From assembly GCF_027887165.1 (NCBI RefSeq), contig NC_077230.1:33617351-33681350 (forward strand): a DNA stretch of 64,000 nt. Direction: 5' to 3'. The stretch is from Monodelphis domestica. Lineage: Eukaryota > Chordata > Mammalia > Didelphimorphia > Didelphidae. Position numbers and translations under genes: made by a program. The notes under the pieces were generated by a model that searched no databases, was not told the DNA's origin, and saw only the letters and a list, made by a program, of their open reading frames with translations. Each line of letters opens with the position of its first letter. Positions within the stretch are counted from its first letter, which is position 1. This document shows, piece by piece, positions 33,850-45,689 of this stretch.

Positions 33850-35775
33850 CAGCACCGAGCTAGCAGCTTGGACAGAGCTACGAAGACTCTACATATTCCT
33901 CTAGCCTTCTAGGAGGTTTTGGCCTCAGGACACATCAAGCCCAACCCAGCTGAACTTAATCCCATCAAAAGCCTTCAGAGGTCAGGGAAGTCCAAACTCC
34001 AAGATCCCTTCCTCACAGACTTCTGGACTTTAATCTAATCAAAAGCCTTCAGAGGACAGGGAAGCTCAAACTACAACACCTCTCCCCCACAGAATGCATG
34101 GAGAGACCTTCTGTCAGAGTTCAAGAGGGGAGACTGACAGAAACTCCGAAAGTCAAAAAATGAGAGGAGCAAGAGCACAGGCATATATGGAGAGCAAAGA
34201 AGGGGTAAATATGAGCAAACAACAGAAAAAGAAGAATGGAATTACAATAGACAGCTTCTGTACAGGTAATGAACAAAGAGCGAATGAAACAGTGCAGAGA
34301 GGGATCAGCAAAGGAAAAATCAGAAATCCCAGAGAATTGGATACAGGACTTGGAAGAAGTAAAAATGCAATTCAAAACACAATTAATAGAGGCTGACAAC
34401 AATTGAGAAAAGAACTTAATAACTAAGATAAGTCATTTGGAAACAGAAAATAGTGTATTGAAAGACAAAATCAACCAGCTTGAAAATGAGGCAAAGGACA
34501 TGAAAGATGAAACAAAGAGGATGAAAGATGATCCCCAAAGAAAATCAGACCAGAAGGAGAAGGATGACCAAAAAGCCAGGGATGATATCCAGTCTTTAAG
34601 AACCAGAATACAACAATTAGAATTAAATGACCTAACAAGGCAGCAGGACACTATAAAACAAAACCAAAAGAATGAAAAAATTGAGGAAAATATGAAATAT
34701 CTCATTCACAAAACAGAAGATTTAGAAAATCGGTTGAGGAGACCCAATTTAAAAATCATTGGTCTACCAGAAGACCATGACAAAAGAAAAAGCCTAGACA
34801 TAATGCTACAGGAAATTATTCAAGAAAACTGCCCCAATATTCTAGAACAAGAGGGAAAAGTGGAGATTGAAAAGAATCCATAGATCACCTCCTGTACTTA
34901 ATCCTCAACTGACAACACCCAGGAATGTTATAGCGAAATTCAAGAACTACCAGCCCAAAGAAAAAATATTACAAGCTGCCAAGAAAAAGTCATTCAGATA
35001 CCATAGAAGCACAATGAGGATAGCACAAGTTCTTACTGCATCTACACTTAAGAACCGAAAGGCATGGAATATGATATTCCGGAAAGCAAGGGAACTAGGT
35101 CTACAACCAAGAATCAACTTCCCAGCAAAACTGACTATGTTCTTACAGGGGAAGTATGGTCATTCAACAAAATAGAAGAATTCCAAGAATTTGTAAAGAA
35201 AAGACCAGACATTATAGGAAATAAAATGGATCCTTTTGATTACATTTAAAAGTTTTCACACAAACAAGATGGAGATAGCCAAGATTAGAAGGAAAGCAAA
35301 AAACTGGGAAAAAATTTTTATAACTTTCTCTGATAAAGGCCTCATTTCTCAAAAATAAAGAAAACTTAATCAACAGTATAAGATTAAGTCTTATAAGTAT
35401 ACTTATAAGTATGTCATTCTCAAGTTACTAGTTTTCAAGAATAACTAGTTTTCAGAAAAATAAATCAAAACTGTCTATAGCCACATAAAATTTCACTAAA
35501 TTCTTATGAAGAATATTAATTTAAACATCTCTGACTTACCCCCTCACACCTTTCATATTGTCTAATGTGACAGGAAAATAAAATAAGATATGTTGTAGGT
35601 GATGTGGGAAAATTGGGACACTAATGTATTGGTGGTGGTGTGAACCAATCCAACAATTGAACTCATTTACTTGTGGAATGGTTGAACAAGTTGTGGAATA
35701 GATTGTCACAATGTCATGTTATTGTGCTACATGTAACAAATGACAATTGGGATGCTTTCAGAAAAACCTGAAATG
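33850..35775 (+). mobile_element. L1 LINE, right part: 5' UTR, ORF1, then ORF2 end
   Basis: Continues the L1 from 30299. The 5' UTR runs to about 34210. ORF1 follows, then at about 35223 the sequence jumps straight to the ORF2 C-terminal region ('TNKM..AKIRRKAKNWEKIF', 'SDKGLISQ'). The tail proceeds to about 35775 ('ctttcagaaaaacctgaaa') and appears to resume at 36973 ('gacttaaatgaactgattca'). Nearly all of ORF2 is missing. Confidence 0.8.
34211..35215 (+). pseudogene. L1 ORF1 (RNA-binding coiled-coil protein), frameshifted
   Basis: ATG 34211 begins 'MSKQQKKKNGITIDSF'. The middle (34437-34883) is a long heptad-rich coiled coil ('METENSVLKDKINQLENEA', 'MKDETKRMKDD') followed by the RRM-like start 'RRPNLKIIGLPE'. 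The third piece (34867-35175) has the C-terminal domain ('HRSPPVLNPQ', 'FRKARELGLQPRINFPAKLT'). The three pieces are in different frames, so at least two frameshifts interrupt it. ORF1 protein normally trimerises and coats L1 RNA. This copy is dead. Confidence 0.88.
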
Positions 35776-36052
35776 GGGGCAGCTGGGTGGCTCAGTGGAT
35801 TGAGAGTTTGGCTCAGAGATGGGAGATCCTGGGTTCAAATTTGGTCTCAGATACTTCCTAACTGTTAGCTCAGTGGATTGAGAGCCAAGCCTAGAGATGG
35901 GAGGTCCTAGGTTCAAATCTGGCTTCAGCCACTTCCCAGCTGTGTGACCCTGGACAAGTCACTTAACTCCCATTGCCTAGCCCTTACCACTCTTCTGCCT
36001 TAGAACCAATACCCAATATTAATTCCAAGATGGAAGGTGAGGGTTTAGTAAA
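35774..36052 (+). mobile_element. SINE with a duplicated head
   Basis: Begins 'gggggcagctgggtggctca', reaches about the 'tacttcctaactgt' position, then restarts 'tagctcagtggattgagagc' and continues to a normal 3' end and A-rich tail. The head part is therefore present twice in tandem. The second unit is nearly full length. Confidence 0.9.
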
Positions 36053-36339
36053 AAAAAGGAAAAGAAAAAAGAAAAAAAACTCAAAGGAGGAAGAACTTGG
36101 AAGTAATTGTCCTTGGATGGAAAGAAATCATACTGTTAAAAAATAAAGGTTAAAAAATCCCAACCTAAATATTTCTTAAGAATCCATCATGATACTTCCA
36201 ACCCTGGGGCACATTCATCTGCCTTTGGTAAAGCTGTTACTCTTACCAGGTATATACCCATTATTTTCTCTGCCTTATTAAATTCTGTCATGGGTCATGT
36301 AGTATCATAGAAAGAGTATTTGTGATGAAGGTTCAAATC

Positions 36340-36570
36340 TATCCACCCACACTCAGAGGACTCATGGCTTTAGAGTTGGCAGGAACCTTAGAAGTCCTCT
36401 TGTTCAATGCTCTTCGCAGATGAGGGTAGAATAGAGGACAGATGAAGCCTAGAGAGATTAAGTAACTTGGCTAATGTAAGAAAGGTAGCATGTAAAAAGC
36501 TGGGATTTGAACCCAGGTACTCAGCTCTATTCAGGAGCATTTTGCATTATAACATATTGTCTCATTTTTT
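36340..36570 (-). mobile_element. MIR-type SINE remnant
   Basis: Contains 'gatgagggtagaatagagga', 'gagagattaagtaacttggc' and 'gggatttgaacccaggtact', the conserved middle of MIR-like elements read in reverse. Confidence 0.5.
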
Positions 36571-36579
36571 ACCTGCTAT

Positions 36580-36972
36580 TTTACTCCAGGCAGTTAACAA
36601 CCACTCAATAAGAATTTAATAAATGTTTATTATGTACTAAGTGCAAGAGAACTCATTTAATCTTTATGATCCTGATTCTTAATTGGTCAAATAAGGATAA
36701 CATTAAAAAATTCTCTACTTCATTGGCTTGTAACAAGTGACATTCTTGGAAATATTTTTATTGTTTTCTTTGTTAATGGTATACATTTTCATTTGATATA
36801 ACTTGCATTTCCATAACGGTGGACTTCTTGCAACCATAGAGATGACCAGGTACAGTCCATGGCACCCTTTTTTTTGTTTTGTTTTGTTTTGTTTTAACCT
36901 CCTTTGGTTTCTTTACTTCTCATATGGCTGTAATAAAGGTTTTATAAATGCTTTAAAAAAAGAAAAAAAAAA
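36580..36972 (+). other. Possible retrocopied polyadenylated RNA tail
   Basis: AATAAA at 36932-36937 is followed 16 bp later by an A-rich run (36954-36972), the layout of a reverse-transcribed poly(A) tail. The block ends exactly where the interrupted L1 tail resumes. A TTTTG repeat lies at about 36868-36897. No parent transcript is recognised. Confidence 0.35.
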
Positions 36973-37372
36973 CATGACAGACTTAAATGAACTGATTCAA
37001 AGTGAAGCGAGAAGAAGTGGGAGAACGCTGGGCACAGGAACAGCAAAAATGAGCAACTTTGAATGGCTTAGCTATTTCCCAAAATACAAAGTTCAAAAGA
37101 CAGTTCTGAAGTACTAAAAAATCCTATCTACTTCCAGAGGAAAAAGTTATTGAATCTGAATATAGAGGGAAACATTTTTCACTTTTTCTTGTTTTTTCTT
37201 TTTTCTTTCTCATCATTACTAATATGGAAAAATGCTTCGCATGACTGCATATGTATAATCTTTATCAAATTGTTTGTCTATTCAGTGGGGGGATGAGGGA
37301 GAGTGGGAAATAATTTGGAACTTAATATTGCTTTAACATGTAATTAGAAAAGAATAAAATACTTAAAACATT
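36973..37372 (+). mobile_element. L1 3' end (probable continuation of the L1 at 33850)
   Basis: 'gacttaaatgaactgattca' picks up where 35775 stopped, when compared with the uninterrupted older L1 at 21059-21595. It runs through the 3' UTR to 'aaaatacttaaaacatttta'. Confidence 0.7.
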
Positions 37373-37582
37373 TTAAATGGGCTTAAATGCTGGAAGGTGG
37401 CAAGTTCAGCAAAATCATTGGTCTAAGGACATTATAAGGGAATCAGATATAACTAATTATTAAGGAAAAGATGCAGGGAGAGTATCAGTGGGTGGCTTAT
37501 AATTCCAGTGCAAAACTACAAACTAGTCTGGACAATTAACTGTACAGGGAGGACATTTTATTCTTACTGTTGCTTTAGATGC

Positions 37583-37583
<1 letters not shown>

Positions 37584-37615
<32 letters not shown>
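37584..37615. repeat. (TTA)n microsatellite beside a splice acceptor
   Basis: About ten TTA units end about 10 bp before the acceptor AG of the PDZ exon. Confidence 0.95.
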
Positions 37616-37625
37616 GTATTTGTAG

Positions 37626-37746
37626 GTGAAAATGAATTAGGGCTTTGTACTCGTATCTTCTTTGATCCAGCAGATGAGGATGAAAAGGATCCAGGTGTTT
37701 TTATTACTGAAATTGCTGAAGGGGGTGCAGCCCACAAACTTGGATG
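37626..37746 (+). CDS. Exon: PDZ domain, first part
   Basis: This 121-bp exon runs from acceptor 'gtatttgtag' to donor 'gtgagt' (37747). It starts with two bases completing a Gly codon and ends with two bases of the next codon. It encodes 'GENELGLCTRIFF', the PDZ carboxylate-binding loop region (GLGF-like), an acidic insert 'DPADEDEKDP', then 'GVFITEIAEGGAAHKLG'. Recalled neurabin PDZ has 'GIFVKTVTEGGAAQRDGR' at this place. PDZ domains bind C-terminal peptides; in neurabin/spinophilin the PDZ works beside the PP1-docking segment. Upstream phase matches the exon ending at 25762. Strong exon call; family by motif. Confidence 0.92.
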
Positions 37747-37787
37747 GTGAGTTTGAATTTATAATTTTATAAGAATTAACTTTGTAG

Positions 37788-37988
37788 GGGGCAGCTGAGT
37801 AGCACAGTGGATTGAGAGTCAGGCCTAGAGATGGGAGGTCCTAGGTTCAGATCTGGCCTCAGACACTTCCCAGCTGTGTGACTTTGGGCAAGTCACTTGA
37901 CCCCCATTGCCTAGCCCTTACAACTCTTCAGCCTTGGAGCCAATACTCAGTATTGACTCCAAGATGGAAGGTAAGGGTTAAAAAAAAA
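37788..37988 (+). mobile_element. SINE, full length, with target-site duplication
   Basis: Complete element from 'gggcagctgagtagcacagt' to a poly(A) tail. It is flanked by 'aagaattaactttgtag' at 37771-37787 and 37989-38005 with no mismatch, so it is relatively recent. It sits in the intron 40 bp downstream of the PDZ exon. Confidence 0.96.
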
Positions 37989-38005
37989 AAGAATTAACTT
38001 TGTAG

Positions 38006-39767
38006 AGAGGATTTAATATAATTCTAAATGGTATTAATATTGTAAGCATGACAAATAATTTACAAAATAAAAATCTCTGAAAAACACAGAAATATATCAC
38101 CTTTAAAAATATTTCCATGACCAAATTAGCAATAAAATGGAATTGACCCTGCAACAGATTCTATAATCCCAATTATGCCAATCAAAAGTAGTCTGTACAA
38201 CACATGGGCAACAGTCCCTGACCTTATCATTGATCATTAATAATTGCCATAATAAGTGTGTTCTAAACAGGGGTTCAGCTATTTCCAAGTCAACAAGAAT
38301 TTATCAGCCTACACAGTTCCCAGCCCTGTGTGCTATCACATGAAAGGATATAAAGATAGGGAGAAATAATCCTTAATCTGGAGAAATGAATAAACAAATT
38401 GGCTAGGAAACAAACAAATTACTATTGTGTATAGAAATTACTTATACAAGTTCAATGAAAAATAATCTCAGTGGGGGTATATGGTCCACTTTGATTTCCT
38501 TACAAACAAATGGGAGCCACGAGACCCTAGAAACTATCTTCAAAGATCACTGAAATTTGTCAGTATTATAAACCAGCTCCTGAATCAACATAGGGCTTCC
38601 TAGATATAGGAATGTACATTAAAAATGTTTTTACAAATTGCTGTAATATAGGGCCCTGAGAAAGAAAAAAATAAGAAATGACAACAGATTGTCAATTCGT
38701 AAGCTTAAAAATGTGAGAATTTGATAAATAACAGCAATGAAATATGTTCCAAATCCTTGCTCATGATACAATTTTGAACTCTATAGTACAATTCTTCCTG
38801 AGATTTACACTTTTATTTAGAACTGAAAGCAAAATCAAAAGCAAAAACCTTAAGTAGAATCTTACCTTCAGTTTACTTCTTCTTAAGGAAGGAAAACTTA
38901 AGTATTTTGTTTCTAAGCCTGATGCTCATTGCCTCTTGATGTCAATTCTTCCAGCCCCCACTTTTTAGAACCTTTCCTGCTTCCTAGACTGTAAGAAAAT
39001 CTATTTCTTTAGCTGCCCACCCTGAATATCCCAAATAAATGGTAGAAATTTTCTCCTCCCAACCTCTCAACATTGTTGTCTTTTCCTCAGTTTATTTGAT
39101 GGCATTTATCTGTTAATTGTCACCCAAAGTATCTATAATTAATGTATCAACTGGAAGTCTGTTTTTGAATGATTTTGTCTCCTGACCCAATCCCCAAATT
39201 CTCAAAGGCACACTGTCTGACACTTCAGTGGAATCATTAACTCTAATTGCCCATTTCCAAAGAATTTTAAATTTGGAACAACACACTGATATTCTGTGTT
39301 TGTGGACAATTTCTCCTGGATCTGTCTCACCCTGTTTTCCAATCTCTGCCAATATCCTTTCCTTTTCCAATCTCATTTCCTGATTGCCTTACTGGAGAAT
39401 GGAGGTGGTCTTTAGTTGGATAAGTCCTAAACCAGAAAATCTTGGAGTATGGAGTAAGTGATGAATACTTTGTCTACCATCTTTGAAATCTGCTTTAAAA
39501 GTCCAGGGAAGAGCAAGATCTCCAAACAGGCTGCAGGATGATGAATTTATTTAGACACACCAGTCCTCTAAATCATATCAATTTGTAAAGAGGTAACAGT
39601 TGGAATATTTGTAAGGGGTAGAAGTTATACTTATGGTATAATGAGTCATTGAAGTCTGTCTCTTAAATACCATCCTTTGGTCTTCTAATCACATACATGC
39701 ATTGGTTTGTTTGGTCATAACATTTTTTTACTTGTAGTTTTAATTACCCTGCAATTCTCTTTTTCAG
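38006..39767. other. Intron, no further exon recognised
   Basis: The sequence at about 38285-38400 ('ttatcagcctacacagttcc') may be an ancient repeat remnant. The rest is unassigned. The intron ends in a good pyrimidine tract and 'tttttcag'. Confidence 0.45.
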
Positions 39768-39875
39768 TATCCATTTATTTGACCAGATTATTAAAATAGG
39801 TGAAACCAATCTAATTGGATTAGATGAAGAAGAAATCTTCTCTACTTTTAAAAAAATGGAAAATTGCGTTTTCCG
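39768..39875 (+). CDS. Exon: PDZ domain, second part
   Basis: This 108-bp exon runs from acceptor 'tctctttttcag' to donor 'gtgagt' (39876). The first base completes a Cys codon (TG|T) and the last two bases start an Arg codon. It encodes 'CIHLFDQIIKIGETNLIGLD' and 'EEEIFSTFKKMENCVF'. This is the PDZ core with the usual G-R-I/L-x-x-x-D-x-I-x-x-I-x-G pattern; the usual Arg before I is Cys here. Recalled neurabin equivalent: 'RIQVNDQIVEVDGISLVGV'. Both junction phases agree with the neighbouring exons. Confidence 0.93.
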
Positions 39876-40327
39876 GTGAGTAAATTGTATATTTCTTTAA
39901 GATACAGTGATTTCTAGATCTCCATTTTTTATTTGGAAATTTCTAGAGCAATGGTGTTCACACAGAAAAATTGGGGAGAAAACAAGACAAATTTTAAACA
40001 AAACATTAATTTCTTTTTTCACCTTCATTTCCTAAATAGAAATAAACCTCTTTTTTCTGTACAGTGGTTCAGAGAATGTTTTATGATCCAGTTGCACTTT
40101 CCCTTCTGAATGGAATGCCCTATGAAATCTGAAAGTCCTGACTTCCATTTGGATTTATTTCTAGTTAATGAATTAGTATTTCCGTGGCAAATAATGCTAC
40201 TTGAACCTAAAGAGATTTTTTTGGAAGAGAGAATGCTTAGGTGCATTTATTTGCCCACTCAGTTTATTTGCATGAACTATGTCTTATTTCAAAATACATA
40301 AATTAAATGTGGATATTTTGAACCTAG

Positions 40328-40433
40328 GATTGAAATTGGACGAGAGCCACCTGAAGTCAAGACAGAACTCATCATACTCCTTGAATTGTCAGAGGAAAGG
40401 AAGAAATTTTTTACAGATTCAGTCATAGTTCAG
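40328..40433 (+). CDS. Exon: end of PDZ domain and start of linker
   Basis: This 106-bp exon runs from acceptor 'tgaacctag' to donor 'cag|gtatga' (40434). It starts with the last base of an Arg codon and ends in phase 0. It encodes 'IEIGREPPEVKTELIILLEL' then 'SEERKKFFTDSVIVQ'. The recalled neurabin PDZ ends 'RFVIGREKPGQVSEVAQLIS' with a following acidic/basic helix, so 'IGRE-P' and the helix start match. This is the strongest single hint that the PDZ belongs to the neurabin/spinophilin branch. Confidence 0.92.
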
Positions 40434-43400
40434 GTATGATATCAACCAAATACAAAGATGTAAAAACTCAAAATTCTTACTTATTCCATCACAAGATAGC
40501 AAAATTTTAAAAAAATATACATTTAAATATAGTTTCCTTTCTCAGAGGGAACAAATAAAACTCAAATACTATATTGCACATGCAAAGAAAAACAATAATA
40601 AAAAAGTTTTAAAAATAAAAAATATATAGCAATAAGTGACACACTCTGCCAGCCAAAGAGAGGTAGAACACAAAGGTTACTCACTAAAAAATGAGATCCA
40701 TTTCCCTTTTTAACTTGGACATGAACCACTGTGTGAGTGTAAATGATTTTCAGAATAAAACAGTAGTAGAGTAGATAATGCATAATCAAAGAAAGTACCA
40801 AAGTCCCCAAAATTCACAATGGTCCAGTTAATTTCAATAGGAAAGAAATCCACTATCATATTTTACATGAGTTGCTATGTGACATTTTTAAAAACCCATG
40901 AACTGATGGATTCTAGGCCTCTAGGTCACAATTTTTTCAGATGTAGATATTCTTTCAATGTTGGCAAAGATATTTTTAAACAAAGTCATTTTGTTTAATA
41001 ACTGCCATTATTTCAAAATTTGGCAGAAGAGTCCAGAAAAAAAACAAACCTCTTATATTGATGAGGAAAATCTATTTGGGGTCTATAACATAACCAAGAA
41101 ATCTAGATTGTTCTGATTCAAGTAAAGTAAACTGCTGAAGAGTTATGCAGAATCTCTTTTTTGGCTTTCTGCTTTATGTAAACACTTTTTTCTCTGGCAG
41201 GAACTTCTATTTGGTTCTCTACCTTTAATAAAACATTCTATATTTTAGATAGATAGATAGATATAAACCTTCCATTCAGAAACCATTAGTTATCTAAAAT
41301 CATTTCTGAAGACCCATTAAAATTAAAAGTTAGATTCTCTAAAGGTTGTATACAAGTCGTAACCAGTTTTTTTGAAGTTCATCCATCATCATCTATGTGA
41401 TAATTAACAAAGGCAAAAAGACAGAAAAGGCTTTTAAGGCAACGTGATCTTAGGCAACATGATCTTTGATGGATCTAGTGACAAGGTTTGGGGCAAGATG
41501 TTCTTAGGCTTTTACAATGATATTTTGTTCTTCAGCAAAGGTACAAAATAAAGAATGATATAACAAAACAGTATTGATTAGATTAATAATATATGAACTT
41601 AAAGAACTTAAAAAGAAAATTAGATCTTACAACAATCAGGAAATATAAAAATTCATGACATTGAATAGGCAGTGCAGTCAAAATATCCTTTATTGTAATC
41701 CAAACATACATGTTTACTATCTTGAGGGGGAATAAAACTCAAAAGGTTAACATCACTAAATGTCCTGATCTCTTTTTTCCCCTCCCCCAGGATTTATCAT
41801 CCATTTGCATTTCTTTTGTCAGAGATTTGAAGTTTCTGATAGAAGCACTGGGAAGAATCTCCACTCTGCATGTTGAGAGTATTTAAGACTTTTAGAACTT
41901 TGTCAAAATATTTCAGTTTGGTTTATAGTTTAAGCAGCCCCCAGCCTATTGCATATTTATGAGGAGAAATAAACAAGAGGAGAAATAGCCAATGAAAATT
42001 CAAACTGCTAGTAAGAAAATCAAGCAGAGCTAATATGCACTTTGTTAGCTCAAGCGATTCAAACTGTTCTCTGAGAGTTTGAAGCATGGTTTGGAATAGC
42101 ATTTTTCCTCCAAAAAAAAAAAAAAGTGGAATGGAAAGGAATTAGTTAAGAGGCTTGGAAGAGTATTGTTCTTTCACCTCCTCATTAGGGGCAAAACTTT
42201 GAGGGAAAACAATAGTGTGTTTACATATGAGAGAAAGAGTACTCCTCCTTGGTGTTTTGGGGCAATAGAAAGAAGGAAAAAGCAGGTTTATTCCCCCAAA
42301 CTGACTTTAAATCCACTGATTTGGACTAACTACCTTCCCTGTGAAAAACCTTGAATAACAACCTTCTAAACCAGGAGCCCAGAATTAGCTTTTAAAAATC
42401 AGCCTGAATAACGCGGTTTCTTTTTTGGGGTGTGAGGAAAGGGATTTGGGTGGAAAGATTTTTATATGTCACCCTATGCACAGAGACTCGACTCAGAATG
42501 AGAGGTGGCAGCAGAGTAGCTCCTTAGGATTCCCAGCACACTTCAGTGAGGAGTTAAGGCAAAAGAAACCACAGTCGCTTGGGAACAGCAGTAGCAGCAA
42601 CAGTGACCATAATGGCTAAAGCAGGAGGGTGGGCAGGAGTGCAGGCTTGAAAAAATGCATCTGTTCTATCTTAAAAAATATTTGAGAATTCTATCTCTTT
42701 TTGGTCAGCCAGAATGTGGATCTTTTAAATTAATATACAATAACTAAGTATTATATTTTAAAAGTTTTATTAATAATAACTTGAAATAAGAAACTAGAGT
42801 AAAACCTGCCTAACAGCTCAGGTTGCAAGAGAAGAGAGAGAGTGTGTGGCTTCCAGCAAACTATATAGAAGCATGACATTGCAAATGTGTTGGAGAGAGG
42901 AGAGTAATTATGGGAAATACTGAAGGACTTCTAGGGAATGAAGTCCAAGGGTTCAAGATTCTAATTAATATACTGTTCAAAACCTCATTTCTGTCACACT
43001 GATTATCCGTTTTCTTTGAAGTTCTTCTAAAATAAAGAATCCTTTCTTCATTTTTGTTTTTGGGTTTATTGCTTGCTGATTTCAGTTTCTTCTGCGACTT
43101 CCTTATATAGTCTATTCCATGAACTTAGTTTTCTTTTAAACCACTACTAAGTAATCTTGAATAATTATCAATTTTTGAAGGTTCAGTTTCAGACCTGCTA
43201 ATGCTAGACCTCTTTTATTCTTATTTTTATTTAATGGAAATTTAAGGTATTATTTACCTTTTCACAACAATCTCTTACTAACAATCATTTTATTTTTTGT
43301 CTTTCTCTACCCTAACCCTAATGTTATCCCCAACAGACCTCTCTACATTGTAAGCTCCTGGAGTCAGGAAGTGTTTTAATTTCATCTCAAGTATAACACA

Positions 43401-43890
43401 CAGGACTAACATTTAATAGATGCTTTAAAAAATTCTGATAGAACTAGCTGCATTGAGCTATATACTTATGTAGATCCATAATAGGCTCTTGTTTTCAATT
43501 GTTTTAACTGCTATTTAGTTTTGTGTTTTGGTGAATTCTTTAATATATACACTCATTTTGAACTGACTATCCTTTATCTCATATACTATAATAAAAAATC
43601 TTTGGAACCAAGATCAAAGTATATATTCTCCAAAAAAAATACATATATATATATATGTATATATATATACACATACATATATAAGCTTGCATATAGTTCA
43701 TCTTGGGGAAACATGTAAAAGAATTTCAGTATGGCACCCTTAAAACATCATTTGTGTTCAATTATATAATCATAAATATGAGCAAACAACAGGAGTGGAT
43801 TTTGTTTCTTTATTTTAAGCATGTTCTTATAATTGATTAGCTTTGGGTACACATTGTAATTACATTTCTAAACATTTTCTCCCCTTAAAG
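40434..43890. other. Intron; faint old repeats only
   Basis: No exon recognised. About 43350-43440 reads like a decayed SINE/LINE2-type 3' segment ('attgtaagctcctggagtca'). A mixed TA/TATG microsatellite lies at 43640-43682. The rest is unassigned unique-looking sequence. Confidence 0.45.
43640..43682. repeat. TA-rich microsatellite
   Basis: Alternating 'atatat' runs broken by 'gtatat' and 'acacatacat'. Confidence 0.9.
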
Positions 43891-43973
43891 GAAAAAGTTG
43901 GAGATATCAAAATTGTGAAAGGAAAAGCAAGAAATTCTAAAACTCCGAAAATATCATGGCTCTGGATCACCAG
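43891..43973 (+). CDS. Exon: basic linker after the PDZ
   Basis: This 83-bp exon runs from acceptor 'tctccccttaaag' to donor 'cag|gtatat' (43974). It begins in phase 0 and ends with two bases of a codon. It encodes 'EKVGDIKIVKGKARNSKTPK' and then 'ISWLWIT', a lysine-rich stretch with no domain I recognise. The phases link the exon at 40433 to that at 51446. Support is from splice signals and phase only; there is no motif, so confidence is lower than for the PDZ exons. Confidence 0.75.
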
Positions 43974-44689
43974 GTATATCAATAAGTTTCTACTAGGAAA
44001 GTAAACTAGTGGATTTTTTAGACAAAATGTAAAATTCCAGGTATGAACAAATCATGAAAGTATTAAAGATGCATTCAATAGCTGACTCTTATGAGCAATG
44101 TGCTCATGTACCAGACTTCTGGATCCTTGAATTGAATTGGGACTCATATTTTGTAGTATTCTGACTACTTCCCACACTTGAAGACCAAAGGTAAAACGAA
44201 CTTCTGCGCTAAGCGCTGGCTATGACATTGTCTTAGCCTTCACCTCTTTGATTTTGTTGTTGTTTACTAGGCTAATGTTAAGTTCTCTACCATGTCACAT
44301 GTTTGACTAACTATCTCCCATTCCCCATTCCTTGGAACTTCAATAAAAACTGTATTCACCTGTAATTGGCTCTCTCACACCATCAGAAGAGCACAGACAG
44401 ACTGAATGCCATGCTCAAATATCCCGCATCTCTGTGTTTCTTTACCTGCTTTATGTCTTCTCCATTCTTAATCTTTAAACACTTCAACCCAAATTCCCTC
44501 AGTCCTCGACTTCCCTTTTCAGGTGGTCAACCCATGTTAGAATATTTTGTAGCTGCTGGTCAGCTACACAAAATGAAAGTTTAATAATAAAATAATGGTA
44601 TGTTTTAATCCTATAATCCACTTACCGAGAATGTTTTGTAATCAGAAAATTTTAAAAATATATGTTCTGGGGCATTTATTGTATAATAT

Positions 44690-44880
44690 TTTTTCTTATT
44701 TATCCAGGGCAAGCCTCAACTCCTGTTTGTCTTAGTTTCCTCATTTGTAAAATAGGGATCTGAATAGAAGTCCCAGCAGTGTGAGGAACAAATGAGATAA
44801 TAATAGTCAAGCACTTCACTCAATTCCTGGCATGTATTAAAAGGATATAAATAATTCTTATTATTGTCATTACTATAATA
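44690..44880 (+). mobile_element. MIR SINE
   Basis: 'cttagtttcctcatttgtaa', 'atagggatctgaatag', 'gaggaacaaatgagataata' and a 3' 'attcttattattgtcatta' follow the MIR consensus order. Confidence 0.8.
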
Positions 44881-45039
44881 GTGTGACAAATGAGGAATGG
44901 CTGAACCGTTTCTGGCTTATAAATGCAATGAAATAATGTAATGCCCTAAAATCAGTAAATATCAGGAATTGGAAACAATTTAATAAACTTTGACGTAAAG
45001 CAAATACTGCCCCCAAAATAACTCTACAAGAGGGAATTT

Positions 45040-45212
45040 TAAAAATCTTATCATCTGTCCTAGAATTGGGGCTAAGTATCAGTTCTAAGGTAGAAGAGCA
45101 GTAAGAGCTAAGTGACTTACTTTGGATCACATAGGAAGGAAGCCAGATATGAAACCAAGTCCTCTCATCTCCAGACTTAGCTCATTATCCACAGAACCAC
45201 CTAGGTGCCCCT
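45040..45212 (-). mobile_element. SINE remnant, reverse
   Basis: Read in reverse it has the tRNA-type head 'ggggcacctaggtggttctg' and the 'gtgatccaaagtaagtcact' middle. Diverged copy of the family at 45454. Confidence 0.8.
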
Positions 45213-45453
45213 GAGAATATATTTTCAAGAATTAAAAGGAAAACTCTATAAAGATAAATGGATGAGTAAAAAACAATAGGCAAGGAGAGAATATTAAAAT
45301 GTAAGTCATTTTGGAGAATGTTTATCTGACTTTGGTAATATATAAATGAATGTTCAAAATAAACAGGATAAAAAGACTAGAATCTCTAAGTATGATGCTT
45401 AATCTTTAGGTTACTAAGAGTGTTGAACCAAATTTTTTCAAATGGCCAATATA

Positions 45454-45654
45454 AGGGGACAGCTGGGTAGCTCAGTGGATTGAGAACCAGGCCTAGAGAC
45501 AGGAGGTCCTAGGTACAAATCTGGCCTCAGCCACTTCCTAACTGTGTGACCCTGGGCAAGTCACTTGACCCCCATTGCCTAGCCCTTACCACTCTTCTGT
45601 CTTGGAGCCAATACACAGTATTGACTCCAAGAAGGAAGGTAAGGGTTTAAAAAA
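45454..45654 (+). mobile_element. SINE, full length, with target-site duplication
   Basis: From 'aggggacagctgggtagctc' to an A-tail. Flanked by perfect 'aatggccaatata' at 45441-45453 and 45655-45667. Confidence 0.96.
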
Positions 45655-45689
45655 AATGGCCAATATATTTTATACTATTCACATGTATT

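Noticed and set aside
36803-37117. 104-codon plus-strand frame
   Set aside because: Spans the TTTTG repeat, an A-rich run and an L1 tail; composite chance frame.
43310-43325. Telomere-like 'ccctaaccctaa'
   Set aside because: Only about two units; not an interstitial telomeric array.
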